From contig NZ_JARKMX010000008.1 of the NCBI RefSeq assembly GCF_029360705.1, positions 1,673,949-1,737,948 on the forward strand: 64,000 nt of DNA. The letters run 5' to 3'. Position numbers and translations under genes: made by a program. This DNA is from Paraflavitalea pollutisoli (lineage in GTDB: Bacteria > Bacteroidota > Bacteroidia > Chitinophagales > Chitinophagaceae). Within the stretch, counting starts at the first letter, position 1; every line of letters starts with the position of its first letter. Below, in pieces: positions 1 through 7,681 of this stretch. The notes under the pieces are model-generated. The model searched no databases and was not told the DNA's origin. It saw nothing but the letters and a program-made list of their open reading frames with translations.

Positions 1-1
1 G

Positions 2-217
2 ATCACCCCTTCCCAACTGGCATTGGCCTGGGTAGTATCGAAAGGGTTTGTACCCATTCCCGGTACTAAACGCGTCAAATACCTGGAGCAAAACATAGCA
101 GCAGGGGCGATTAAGTTAAGTTCCGCAGAATTAGCACAGCTGGAAGCGATCGTACCATTGGGTACTGCCACCGGCGACCGTTACGATGCGTCCGGTATGC
201 AAATGGTGGGTAAATAG
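2..217 (+). CDS. Aldo/keto reductase, C-terminal fragment (cut by window edge)
   Basis: The open frame runs in from the left edge and ends at a TAA. The 71 residues present match the C-terminal part of NADPH-dependent aldo/keto reductases. They include the stretch reading [12 protein letters not shown], the cofactor-binding segment that follows the last barrel strands, then EQN and the [11 protein letters not shown] helix with which the family ends. The catalytic Asp/Tyr/Lys/His residues lie upstream of the window. An AraC-type regulator follows on the same strand, a common pairing for such oxidoreductases, but no direct link can be shown. The family call is sure; the substrate is unknown. 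Confidence 0.85.
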   Translation: MTPSQLALAWVVSKGFVPIPGTKRVKYLEQNIAAGAIKLSSAELAQLEAIVPLGTATGDRYDASGMQMVGK

Positions 218-291
218 CCGCGCGGAACCGCCGCCTGCACGGCCATCGGGCAGCCAGTCCCCGAATCGGCATGCACCAAAACAATAACCCG

Positions 292-324
292 ACAGCGCAG
301 ACAACCATAGGCCGTCTGCGCTGT
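292..324 (+). terminator. Inverted repeat after the aldo/keto reductase
   Basis: ACAGCGCAGAC (292-302) and GTCTGCGCTGT (314-324) form an 11-bp perfect stem with an 11-base loop. There is no U-run after it, and it lies 14 bases before the ATG of the AraC gene. It could be a terminator of the reductase transcript or an operator or leader structure of the regulator. Confidence 0.45.
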
Positions 325-338
325 TATCAGTCTAACAC

Positions 339-1253
339 ATGAAGTCGACATCACCATACCTGATCAACACAATAGCCGAACAACACCGGATATTGAGCCT
401 GCCAAAACCGCTGCATCCATTGATCAGCGTGTTCAGGATGGAAGACTCCATGCACAATGCGCCGGAACTGTCGCAGCCATTCGCCCTCAACTTCTACTGT
501 GTGGCGCTGAAGCGCGGGTTCAAAGGAAAATTCAAATATGGCCGCAGTTACTATGATTTTGACGAAGGCGCATTGTCATTCATTGCGCCCCAACAATTGC
601 TGGCCAATCAAAGCGATATGGATTATTCGCTCAGTGGCATTAGCCTCTCCTTTCATGCCGACCTGATCAGACATTATCCCCTGGCGAAAAAGATAGAAGA
701 ATATGGCTTCTTTGGCTATACGGTCAACGAAGCCTTGCACCTCTCCGACGAAGAAGAACAATTCATCGGGCGGATCATGAACGATATCGACACCGAATAC
801 AGGCGTCCCATCGATCAGTTTAGCCAGGATGTCGTCGTTGCCCACCTCGAATTGTTGCTTACCTACAGTAACCGGTTTTATACGCGCCAGTTCCTTACCC
901 GCAAGGCGGCCAACATCGACCTCATCGACCGGATGCAAAACCTGTTGACCGACTACTTCCAATCCGACAAAACCACCGAACAAGGCCTGCCAACCGTCGA
1001 ATACCTGGCGGGTCAACTCAACCTGTCGCCTGGCTACCTTAGCGACATGCTGCGTACCCATACGGGGCAAACAGCCCAGCAGCATATCCACGATCGCCTG
1101 ATCGACCAGGCCCGCACCTTCCTCGCACAAACCGAGCTGACGGTGGCAGAGATCGCCTACCAGCTGGGCTTCGAACGCCCGCAATCGTTCAATAAGCTGT
1201 TCAAGAACAAAACCAACACCACGCCACTCGCCTACCGCAAAAGCTTCCTGTAA
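339..1253 (+). CDS. AraC family transcriptional regulator
   Basis: A 304-residue protein starting at ATG. About 190 N-terminal residues form a divergent effector-binding region with no clear cupin signature. The C-terminal 100 residues carry the double helix-turn-helix of the AraC/XylS family: first HTH around VEYLAGQLNLSPGYLSDMLR, and second around ELTVAEIAYQLGFERPQSF followed by FKNKTNTTPLAYRKSF, which matches the family signature. Length is normal for the family. It follows an aldo/keto reductase on the same strand, and in Bacteroidota this type of regulator often controls a neighbouring oxidoreductase. That link is inferred. Confidence 0.9.
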   Translation: MKSTSPYLINTIAEQHRILSLPKPLHPLISVFRMEDSMHNAPELSQPFALNFYCVALKRGFKGKFKYGRSYYDFDEGALSFIAPQQLLANQSDMDYSLSGISLSFHADLIRHYPLAKKIEEYGFFGYTVNEALHLSDEEEQFIGRIMNDIDTEYRRPIDQFSQDVVVAHLELLLTYSNRFYTRQFLTRKAANIDLIDRMQNLLTDYFQSDKTTEQGLPTVEYLAGQLNLSPGYLSDMLRTHTGQTAQQHIHDRLIDQARTFLAQTELTVAEIAYQLGFERPQSFNKLFKNKTNTTPLAYRKSFL

Positions 1254-1358
1254 GCCCGTTTCACCCGCCCTCCCATCCAGCAAAATGAACTTATGATACC
1301 CGTCACCGGGCCGCCACCAGCGATCCGGATGGGTTTCGTATTGTCTGCCCATACCAGG

Positions 1359-1443
1359 ATGTTCCGTAGATATCCCGTAGATGTCTCGTATATATCCCGT
1401 AGATATTCCGTCTCTATATAGATACGGAACATCTACGGGATAT
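1359..1443. repeat. 11-bp tandem repeats with two inverted copies
   Basis: Five head-to-tail 11-base units lie at 1359-1369, 1370-1380, 1381-1391, 1392-1402 and 1403-1413 (consensus AT[AG]T[CT]CCGTAG; units 2 and 4 are identical). After a short AT spacer two units recur in the opposite direction at 1422-1432 and 1433-1443. Unit 1392-1402 is perfectly complementary to 1433-1443 and unit 1403-1413 nearly so to 1422-1432, so the distal half can form a long hairpin. It sits between the end of the AraC gene and the end of the PepSY gene. The rest of 1254-1633 holds only this patch and the terminator at 1497-1542. Confidence 0.75.
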
Positions 1444-1496
1444 GATGGAGTTATCAGCGTGATATGAACGAGACATCTAAGCAGTATTGATACATT

Positions 1497-1542
1497 AAAA
1501 AAGCCTGCAGCGGCAACTTGGTGAAGTTGTCGCTGCAGGCTT
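1497..1542 (-). terminator. Rho-independent terminator of the TonB receptor/PepSY operon
   Basis: A 19-bp stem (1501-1519 with 1524-1542, one G-U pair, GGTG loop) is preceded on the plus strand by six A residues, giving a U6 tail on the minus-strand transcript. It lies about 90 bases beyond the stop of the PepSY gene. Confidence 0.85.
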
Positions 1543-1633
1543 GACTATATAATGAGCCGATACGGGCAGTAAGGCCGATCGTCGCGCTCAATGACTTTTT
1601 CCGGGCATTACCGCTCTATCCAAAAGACGCTTA

Positions 1634-3319
1634 CTAACCTCCTTGTTCCAGCTTCGTTGTCCAGGCTTTTTTGCGCGTTTTGGACCAGAACCACAATCCC
1701 AACCCAATCATGAGCATTTGTAAAAAGGCCCAGAACATCGTACTGATATCGCGGGTCAGTTTGCCGCCCCAATCCATAAAATGGTGTTTATGGAACAAGG
1801 CAAAGCTATACCCTTCTGCGAGATCCTGGTCATTGACCAGGGTAGATAATTTACCCGTACTCGTTTCTACATACCAGCGCTCGTGGCTGTTTTCCGCATA
1901 GCCCACTTTCCATACCGGCAGTCGCTTGTTGACGAACCCATACTCGCCCTCAAACTTCGTCACCACGGCTGTACTGATGATCTTATCAGCAGGTCGGCCG
2001 GTGAAGCGCGTTGCCAGTGATTGAGCATACAACACTTCGCCATTGTGGAGCAGGGTATAATCGGATGTTCGCACATAGAGCGTGGAGGGAGGCGGCACAC
2101 TCATGCTTTTCATCAGGTCTTTGCCGGGAGCACCACCAGGTTTCTCCTCCGCCTTGCGGCGTTTGGAAAACACCTGCCAATAGGTCTCCGCTCCCATCTT
2201 CACCAGCGACAGATTGGTCAGCTGTTGATCGGCCCCTACTACCTGCAATAAACGGTCCAAATTGGGTGTTGCCTGACTGATGGAGAAATGATCATTAGCG
2301 GCGTATTGATCCCGGATATCGGGCTTCAGTTTCGACAAAGCATGATAACCGCCGCTAATAGTAAACAACAACGTAAACAAAGAAGCGGTAACAGCCGTAT
2401 ACCGGTGAATGAGGCGGGCGCGTACTGTTGGGTTGCCAGTTGCCTTCTTCGCTTTCGTGGTAAAGAACATGTACAACCCCATTACGGTAGTAAAGATGGC
2501 CAGCAACATGATGGCTACCTCTACCAGGTGTTTACCACGCCCCAGCACATCGAGCCAACCCAGGGTATGAAACCAGGAAAAGAAGGTATCGAAAGCCGCC
2601 CGTTTATTGTCGACCGCAAACGCGAAACGGTCAAAGCCCGTTTCTACATATATACGAATACCATCTTCCCGCGCAAAACTCACTTTATAAGCTGGCAGGT
2701 AACGGTTCACGTATTTGTATGCTTCGTCAAACTGTGTCTTGAACTCGACCGAGCTTATTTTAGCCCCCTTGGTCGTGTTGAGGATCGCTGCCATCGTATT
2801 CGTACAGCAGTCCTGCTCTTCACCATGGAGGGCAACCGAAGCTGGTGTACTGCCTCCTCCGGGCAATGGCTCAGGCTGCAGGGAAGCTAACAGTTTGTTG
2901 CCTTTCGTCGCTTCGGCTGCCAGTTCATCCCCTTCCAGGAATTGCCGGGCCAGGTATCGCGCGTATAGCTCATCTCCATTGGGCAACAACTTGCCATTCT
3001 CTGCACTGTAATATTTCAGGACCAGCTGCCCGGGCAACTTCACCTGGTAAAACCAGTTGCCGTGCATGGCCACCAACCGGAACTGACTAAAACTATCTAC
3101 CTTATTTTTCTCCAGCGCTTCCCGCAAAGATACCTTTATGGCCGACGTATCGATAACCTGTGCCTGTAATTTTTGTGTAGCTACCTGCGGACGCACATTG
3201 GTCATCAACGGATGCATGAAGCCGCTGAGTGCCCACAAAAAAACAGGTATAGCAATGATCAAACTGGCGATGCGGTGCCAGCGATACATGTGCCGGCGTA
3301 TATATTGACGGATCGTCAT
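1634..3319 (-). CDS. PepSY-associated membrane protein (putative siderophore/iron reductase)
   Basis: A 561-residue inner-membrane protein with four or more predicted membrane segments: near residues 15-35, around 260-290 (LVEVAIMLLAIFTTVMGLYM), around 310-330, and at the C-terminus (FWAFLQMLMIGLGLWFWSK). It has two PepSY-like periplasmic regions (near 70-110 and 385-490). His residues at the membrane borders (HRIASL, HRYTAV) fit the PepSY_TM family, thought to move electrons for reductive release of iron from siderophores. The ATG is two bases after the stop of the TonB receptor gene, so the pair is an operon. Metal specificity is inferred from the pairing only. Confidence 0.85.
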   Translation of the reverse strand: MTIRQYIRRHMYRWHRIASLIIAIPVFLWALSGFMHPLMTNVRPQVATQKLQAQVIDTSAIKVSLREALEKNKVDSFSQFRLVAMHGNWFYQVKLPGQLVLKYYSAENGKLLPNGDELYARYLARQFLEGDELAAEATKGNKLLASLQPEPLPGGGSTPASVALHGEEQDCCTNTMAAILNTTKGAKISSVEFKTQFDEAYKYVNRYLPAYKVSFAREDGIRIYVETGFDRFAFAVDNKRAAFDTFFSWFHTLGWLDVLGRGKHLVEVAIMLLAIFTTVMGLYMFFTTKAKKATGNPTVRARLIHRYTAVTASLFTLLFTISGGYHALSKLKPDIRDQYAANDHFSISQATPNLDRLLQVVGADQQLTNLSLVKMGAETYWQVFSKRRKAEEKPGGAPGKDLMKSMSVPPPSTLYVRTSDYTLLHNGEVLYAQSLATRFTGRPADKIISTAVVTKFEGEYGFVNKRLPVWKVGYAENSHERWYVETSTGKLSTLVNDQDLAEGYSFALFHKHHFMDWGGKLTRDISTMFWAFLQMLMIGLGLWFWSKTRKKAWTTKLEQGG

Positions 3320-3321
3320 GA

Positions 3322-5658
3322 TTATTTTTTAGGGAATTGACCAAGATCGCAGGAGAACCCTACGGTTACATTGCGGGGTTCGGCAGGATTGTAGCTATAG
3401 CCGAAACTGCTTTTGCTCGCCGTATAGGCATAGTAGCTATTGCCCAGGTTGACCGTATTCACCCACACCTCAAAGGCCTTCCACTGATAGCCGGCACGCA
3501 GCTGTACTACATCAAACCCATTGTACTTGACCGTATTGAGCGGATCGAGCCAGTAGCTGCCCAGGTGTTGCCATTCGAGGCCAACGCGTAATCCTTTTGC
3601 ATAGGCGGGTCGGTACCAGGCTTCTGCATTATAGATCCAATTGGGCGCGCCATTCATTTCTTTGCCGTTGTATTGCACGCCCTTCTCGTTGAACTCATCA
3701 AATTCATGGCGACTGAAAGCACCACTGAAACGTAGGCTCAATTCCGGTATGGGATTCGCATTCACGCCCATTTCAATGCCCATATGTACGGTTTTGCCGG
3801 CATTGCGGTTTTCGGTGCTGCCATCATCCAATCGAACCGATACCACCTCATTGGTACCATCGAGAAAATAGACACTCACATCACCGCTTAGTTTACCCTT
3901 CAGCAAAGAGAACCAGCCACCCGCTTCGTAATTGTAAAAGACAGACGGATCGAGGTTGGGCACTTTTACCCCCCGGTACATCTCCGTCACCTGGGGTGGC
4001 ACGAAACCCTGGCTGTAGTTGGCGTAGATACCTGCCCGCGGACTGAAATTATACGTAAACCCGATCTTCGGACTTACCGCGCTGAAAAGGTTGACAGTAT
4101 CGGGAGATCCGCTATAGGCGGAAGGCGTCAGGTAGTTGTTGAACTGGTAGCGAAACACATCATAACGCAGGGAGCCCACGATGCGCAGGGCTGGTATAGG
4201 AGACAATTCCAGGTTCAGGAATGCTGCATAGTTATTGAGGTTACTGAAGTAATTGGTCAGCACACTGTCCTTTTGCTGATAGCTGTCATACTTACCCGTG
4301 AGCGTATCTTTTTTAATGCGGATATAATCAGCCCGGTAGGTAGAGGGACTGATATCGGCCGACACGCCACCGATGACAGCGGCGTCTTTCCAGTCAAACT
4401 GTTGTTTGTGCTGTGCGATGAATACATAGCTATTAAAAGACGCATCGTTGATCTCACCGTGGGCAAGGTCCTTCTTCCCGATCCAGCCGGCGCCCTGGCG
4501 GCGATAGTCGTCTTTGACGGAATAGGCAGGGTTCTGGCCGATGGAATTATCCCGGTACATCAGGTTGATGCTGGACTTACTTTGATTGTTCCAGGTGTGC
4601 TGCAACGAAGTACGGTAGCGCAGTCCGCTCACTTTGCGGTAGGTAAAGGTCTGCGGATTCTTAAATGATTTGCTGGCAAACTTGGCACTATCAATCCCCC
4701 CGGGCATATCACTGTAATAATCGAGCCAGGTGATTGAATTGGTCAGCAGGGTCTTGTCGCTGAAACGATAATCTACACGCGCCGTCACGATCCCTTTGTG
4801 AAAGTCACTGTATTCGATATAGCTGTTGCGTTTATCGGCATAATAACCATTGATGCTGACACCCCATTTGCCACTGGTAAAGCCCGTTTGCAGGTCGGCG
4901 CGCTTGTACCCAATATCGTTGCCTTGTACAGACAACTTCAACGAGGGAAGTGCTGTCGGGGCGAGTGTAATAAAATTCACGACCCCGCCAATAGCTTCGC
5001 TACCATACAAAGAAGAGGAAGGCCCTTTGATCACTTCGATATTCCGGACGGCAGCCATGTTCATTTCCAGCAAGGCATTGTGGTTGAACAAGCCCGTGGT
5101 GCGGATGGGCATACCATCTTCCAGGTACAGGAAAAGACTTTTGGTGGTCATGGGCTGGCGGATGCTCATGGAGTGTTGCTCATTGCCCAGGTTGACCATA
5201 TACACACCACTTACTTTATTGAGCACCTGATCGACGGTGATGGGTTTTGTATCCTGAATGGTTTTAGCCGTCAGGGTATTGATGGCCACCGGTGCCTGCG
5301 ACCGACGGGCTACATCGCGGTTGGCCGAGATCACGACTTCGGGCATGGTGTTGTTGCCAGATTGCAACTGGATCAACAACGTTGCCTGATCCGGGTTTAC
5401 CACTACCTGCAAAGGCTGATAACCAATACAGGTTATCAGTAAGGACTGAGCCTGACCATTGAGGGGAATATCGCATTCACCGGTATGGCTGGCAGTGAGG
5501 GTTTGCTGCGACTGCTTGATTAGTATCGTCGCGCTGATGACCGCTTCTTTGGTAACGGCATCGATGATCCTGGCGCGACAGGCAGTGGACTGCCCGTAGC
5601 TGACTTGACACAAAAATAGAACACAACAGCCGATGAGGCCTGTTAGAATAGATTTCAT
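3322..5658 (-). CDS. TonB-dependent outer-membrane receptor (metal/siderophore type)
   Basis: A 778-residue product from the ATG at 5658. This start is preferred over a longer open frame because it begins directly with a signal peptide (MKSILTGLIGCCVLFLCQVSYG). A carboxypeptidase-regulatory-like domain follows (about 25-105), then the TonB plug with QVLNKVSGVYMVNLG and VIKGPSSSLYGSEAIGGVVNF (about 135-240), then a 22-strand-type barrel ending in aromatic F. The length is that of ferric siderophore or heme/copper receptors, shorter than SusC, and there is no SusD partner. It is followed at two bases by a PepSY membrane protein, which points to metal chelate uptake. The exact ligand is not readable. 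Confidence 0.9.
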   Translation of the reverse strand: MKSILTGLIGCCVLFLCQVSYGQSTACRARIIDAVTKEAVISATILIKQSQQTLTASHTGECDIPLNGQAQSLLITCIGYQPLQVVVNPDQATLLIQLQSGNNTMPEVVISANRDVARRSQAPVAINTLTAKTIQDTKPITVDQVLNKVSGVYMVNLGNEQHSMSIRQPMTTKSLFLYLEDGMPIRTTGLFNHNALLEMNMAAVRNIEVIKGPSSSLYGSEAIGGVVNFITLAPTALPSLKLSVQGNDIGYKRADLQTGFTSGKWGVSINGYYADKRNSYIEYSDFHKGIVTARVDYRFSDKTLLTNSITWLDYYSDMPGGIDSAKFASKSFKNPQTFTYRKVSGLRYRTSLQHTWNNQSKSSINLMYRDNSIGQNPAYSVKDDYRRQGAGWIGKKDLAHGEINDASFNSYVFIAQHKQQFDWKDAAVIGGVSADISPSTYRADYIRIKKDTLTGKYDSYQQKDSVLTNYFSNLNNYAAFLNLELSPIPALRIVGSLRYDVFRYQFNNYLTPSAYSGSPDTVNLFSAVSPKIGFTYNFSPRAGIYANYSQGFVPPQVTEMYRGVKVPNLDPSVFYNYEAGGWFSLLKGKLSGDVSVYFLDGTNEVVSVRLDDGSTENRNAGKTVHMGIEMGVNANPIPELSLRFSGAFSRHEFDEFNEKGVQYNGKEMNGAPNWIYNAEAWYRPAYAKGLRVGLEWQHLGSYWLDPLNTVKYNGFDVVQLRAGYQWKAFEVWVNTVNLGNSYYAYTASKSSFGYSYNPAEPRNVTVGFSCDLGQFPKK

Positions 5659-5880
5659 AAAACGCCGGTTTTGGCATGAAGTATAGCATCCTTTGCCTGC
5701 GCAAAAGTGCATGGAACAACGGGCCACTTCAATGGGTGGGTGCATGAAGTGGAGATTCTGGATCATGAAATGACAGATTATCCCGGACCGAAAAGGCTTT
5801 GGGAATCATCGCATGCGCCAACTGTGCCAACTCACCGGTTAAGCTGGCTTAGCGGAACACACGATCGGTTACACGACGTA

Positions 5881-6249
5881 CTAAGCTCGGGGAGGGTGAA
5901 AAATAGCGGCAGCATCCTGTTGCAGAATGGGCGCCTGGTAGTGTGGGAAAACAGCGGCTGGATCTGCAAGCGGCGCAAAGCTCACCGCTTCAGCTACTTC
6001 GTTGAATAAGAAGGTCTCAAACTTCTCTTTGCCCCCGTTGAGCGGGGAATTGGCCTGTTGATCCTGGGTGGCCAGTTGCTTGCGCAGGTAACATTTACCA
6101 TGACAGGAAGAGTTGACCTTGGCGCGGTTCTCACAAAGCGTGGCGGCGATCTTACGCTGGTTGATGGCAAAACTGAGCACGATCCAGCTTTTGCTGAAGG
6201 TCTGTGCCAGCACGATCACCAGTAATACTATTGCGCCAATTTGCTTCAA
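5881..6249 (-). CDS. Small Cys-rich membrane-anchored protein upstream of metal receptor
   Basis: About 122 residues from a TTG at 6249: a short hydrophobic N-terminus (GAIVLLVIVLAQTFSKSWIV), then NQRKIAATLCENRAKVNSSCHGKCYLRKQL, with four Cys in a tight group, then a polar tail with His and Pro. I recall this pattern (CENRxKxxxxCxGKCxLxK) from small unnamed proteins found next to TonB receptors and PepSY proteins in Bacteroidota; I know of no assigned function. A perfect TAnnTTTG element at 6264-6271 implies a transcript start near 6257, which excludes the longer GTG start at 6294 and makes a very short leader. The Cys cluster suggests metal binding. That is inference. Confidence 0.65.
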   Translation of the reverse strand: MKQIGAIVLLVIVLAQTFSKSWIVLSFAINQRKIAATLCENRAKVNSSCHGKCYLRKQLATQDQQANSPLNGGKEKFETFLFNEVAEAVSFAPLADPAAVFPHYQAPILQQDAAAIFHPPRA

Positions 6250-6263
6250 TCGTGAAATTTGTG

Positions 6264-6271
6264 CAAAAGTA
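6264..6271 (-). promoter_or_regulatory. Bacteroidota -7 element TACTTTTG
   Basis: The minus strand reads TACTTTTG, an exact match to TAnnTTTG. No clear TTTG was found at the expected distance upstream, only A/T-rich sequence. It would start transcription of the small Cys-rich protein only a few bases before the TTG. Confidence 0.55.
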
Positions 6272-6486
6272 ATACCGGAAGCGCAAAAAATCACCTATGC
6301 AGCTATAGGTTCAGGAAAAAATAGTGATTAGGGGTATAACAACCTCCGAACGCCTCTTATTGGACCCATACCTGGTGGCGCCGTCGCACCGGGCTTCCTG
6401 CACGGCATAGTTCGCCACCCCCCAAATGAATCGATAGCCCACGAAAGCCATTGCACACACCCCGCCTGCTGCTCACGCCCCTACGG

Positions 6487-7359
6487 TTATCGCCCCTCCT
6501 GGTAATGTTTGCGGTGGGCCATGGGCGTGGTGCCCGTGATGCTCTTGAAGTGCCGGTTGAAGTTGGAGAAATTATTGAATCCGCTATCATAACACACTTC
6601 GGCGATCGATTGCTGGGTTTCGGCGAGGAGTTTACAGGCATGTCCGATGCGGACTTCCATCAGGAACTGCGAAAAGGTTTTCTTGATCCTCGACTTGAAA
6701 TAACGGCAAAAGGAATTGGGACTGATATGCGCCACATTGGCAATCTGCTCCAGGGTGATCTCCCGCGCAAAATTCTTCATGATGTACTGGTAGATATTCT
6801 TCATGCGGTCGGCTTCCATTTCGTTGTAGTGAAAATCGAGTCCCTTGCTGCATACGGTCTTCGTTTGCCGCGATCCTGCGATCGTATGTAATATCTGCAT
6901 CAACAGGATGATACGCTCCGACTTACGCGCTTCCACCAATTGCTCCATATACGATGCGATAGCCAACCGCGTCTGGTTCTTGATCCGTACGCCTTGCTGC
7001 GCCCGGTCGAGTAAGCGCAACAGGTCTTTATTTTCGGGCAACCGGAAGAAATCGGCGCCCAGGCATTCCGGTGTAAAATGTACAATGATGGCTTCTGCCT
7101 GCATTTTCGATTGTTTGCGCATGAACTTCTCATCACTCCGGAACCAATGCGGCAGGTTGGCCCCCAGCAGGATCATGTCGTTGGCCTTGAAGTGGTGAAT
7201 GTGGTCACCCACAAACTGACGCCCGTATCCCTTGATAATATGTATCAGCTCCAACTCCGGGTGGTAATGCCATTGATTGTAAAAATAAGGCACCCGGTCA
7301 TGACGAACACTAAATGAATGTTCCGCCTCCAATTGGATCTTCATCAACTGGGCCTTCAT
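6487..7359 (-). CDS. AraC family regulator with cupin sensor domain
   Basis: 290 residues. The N-terminal part is a cupin/AraC-binding fold (about 10-110) with HYHPELELIHIIKGYGRQFVGDHIHHF and the LPHWFRSD strand. The C-terminal 100 residues hold two HTH motifs (EITLEQIANVAHISPNSFCRYFK and SIAEVCYDSGFNNFSNFNRHFK) and the final GTTPMAHRKHY. This layout is typical of sugar- or carbohydrate-responsive regulators in Bacteroidota. It is transcribed away from ppsA and toward the small Cys-rich gene, so its targets are not obvious; ppsA across the divergent 322-bp region is one candidate. Confidence 0.9.
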   Translation of the reverse strand: MKAQLMKIQLEAEHSFSVRHDRVPYFYNQWHYHPELELIHIIKGYGRQFVGDHIHHFKANDMILLGANLPHWFRSDEKFMRKQSKMQAEAIIVHFTPECLGADFFRLPENKDLLRLLDRAQQGVRIKNQTRLAIASYMEQLVEARKSERIILLMQILHTIAGSRQTKTVCSKGLDFHYNEMEADRMKNIYQYIMKNFAREITLEQIANVAHISPNSFCRYFKSRIKKTFSQFLMEVRIGHACKLLAETQQSIAEVCYDSGFNNFSNFNRHFKSITGTTPMAHRKHYQEGR

Positions 7360-7681
7360 GCTAAATCGATTTTAATACTTTCATGGTATGCAATTGGCTA
7401 TCCAATCACCAATCGATGTTAAGATAGTACAAAAACTGGGTAATCGGGTGGAAAGGAGTTATTTCATTTGCGCCTACTTTTGATCTCGCAAGCTGGTCAT
7501 ATCGCCGGTCTGCACATCCACTACCATCGCCGGGGCCAATCAGGCAACCTGCGCCGGCAGTAGCTTTCAGCGCATCATCAACAATCCAGTTTGTCCTTCT
7601 TGCCTTCCATGGATCTCGTATGACATCATTACGGGCTGCAACGCCTGTGAGCATACCTATAACACCATAAAAACAAAACAC
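7360..7681. other. Intergenic region between AraC regulator and ppsA
   Basis: No open frame of interest. The plus strand has an exact TAnnTTTG element at 7475-7482 (TACTTTTG), which would give a 5' leader of roughly 190 bases before the ppsA ATG at 7682. I see no strong hairpin or terminator and no recognisable riboswitch in the leader. Confidence 0.5.
7475..7482 (+). promoter_or_regulatory. Candidate -7 element for ppsA (TACTTTTG)
   Basis: Exact match to TAnnTTTG, with no convincing -33 TTTG at the right spacing (TTTG at 7467-7470 is too close). If used, ppsA mRNA has a leader of about 190 bases. Confidence 0.4.

Noticed and set aside
1359-1443. CRISPR array
   Set aside because: Units are 11 bases with no spacers and two are inverted; no cas genes are near.
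5659-5766. N-terminal extension of the TonB receptor (start at 5766)
   Set aside because: The extension is not a signal peptide; the ATG at 5658 opens directly into one.
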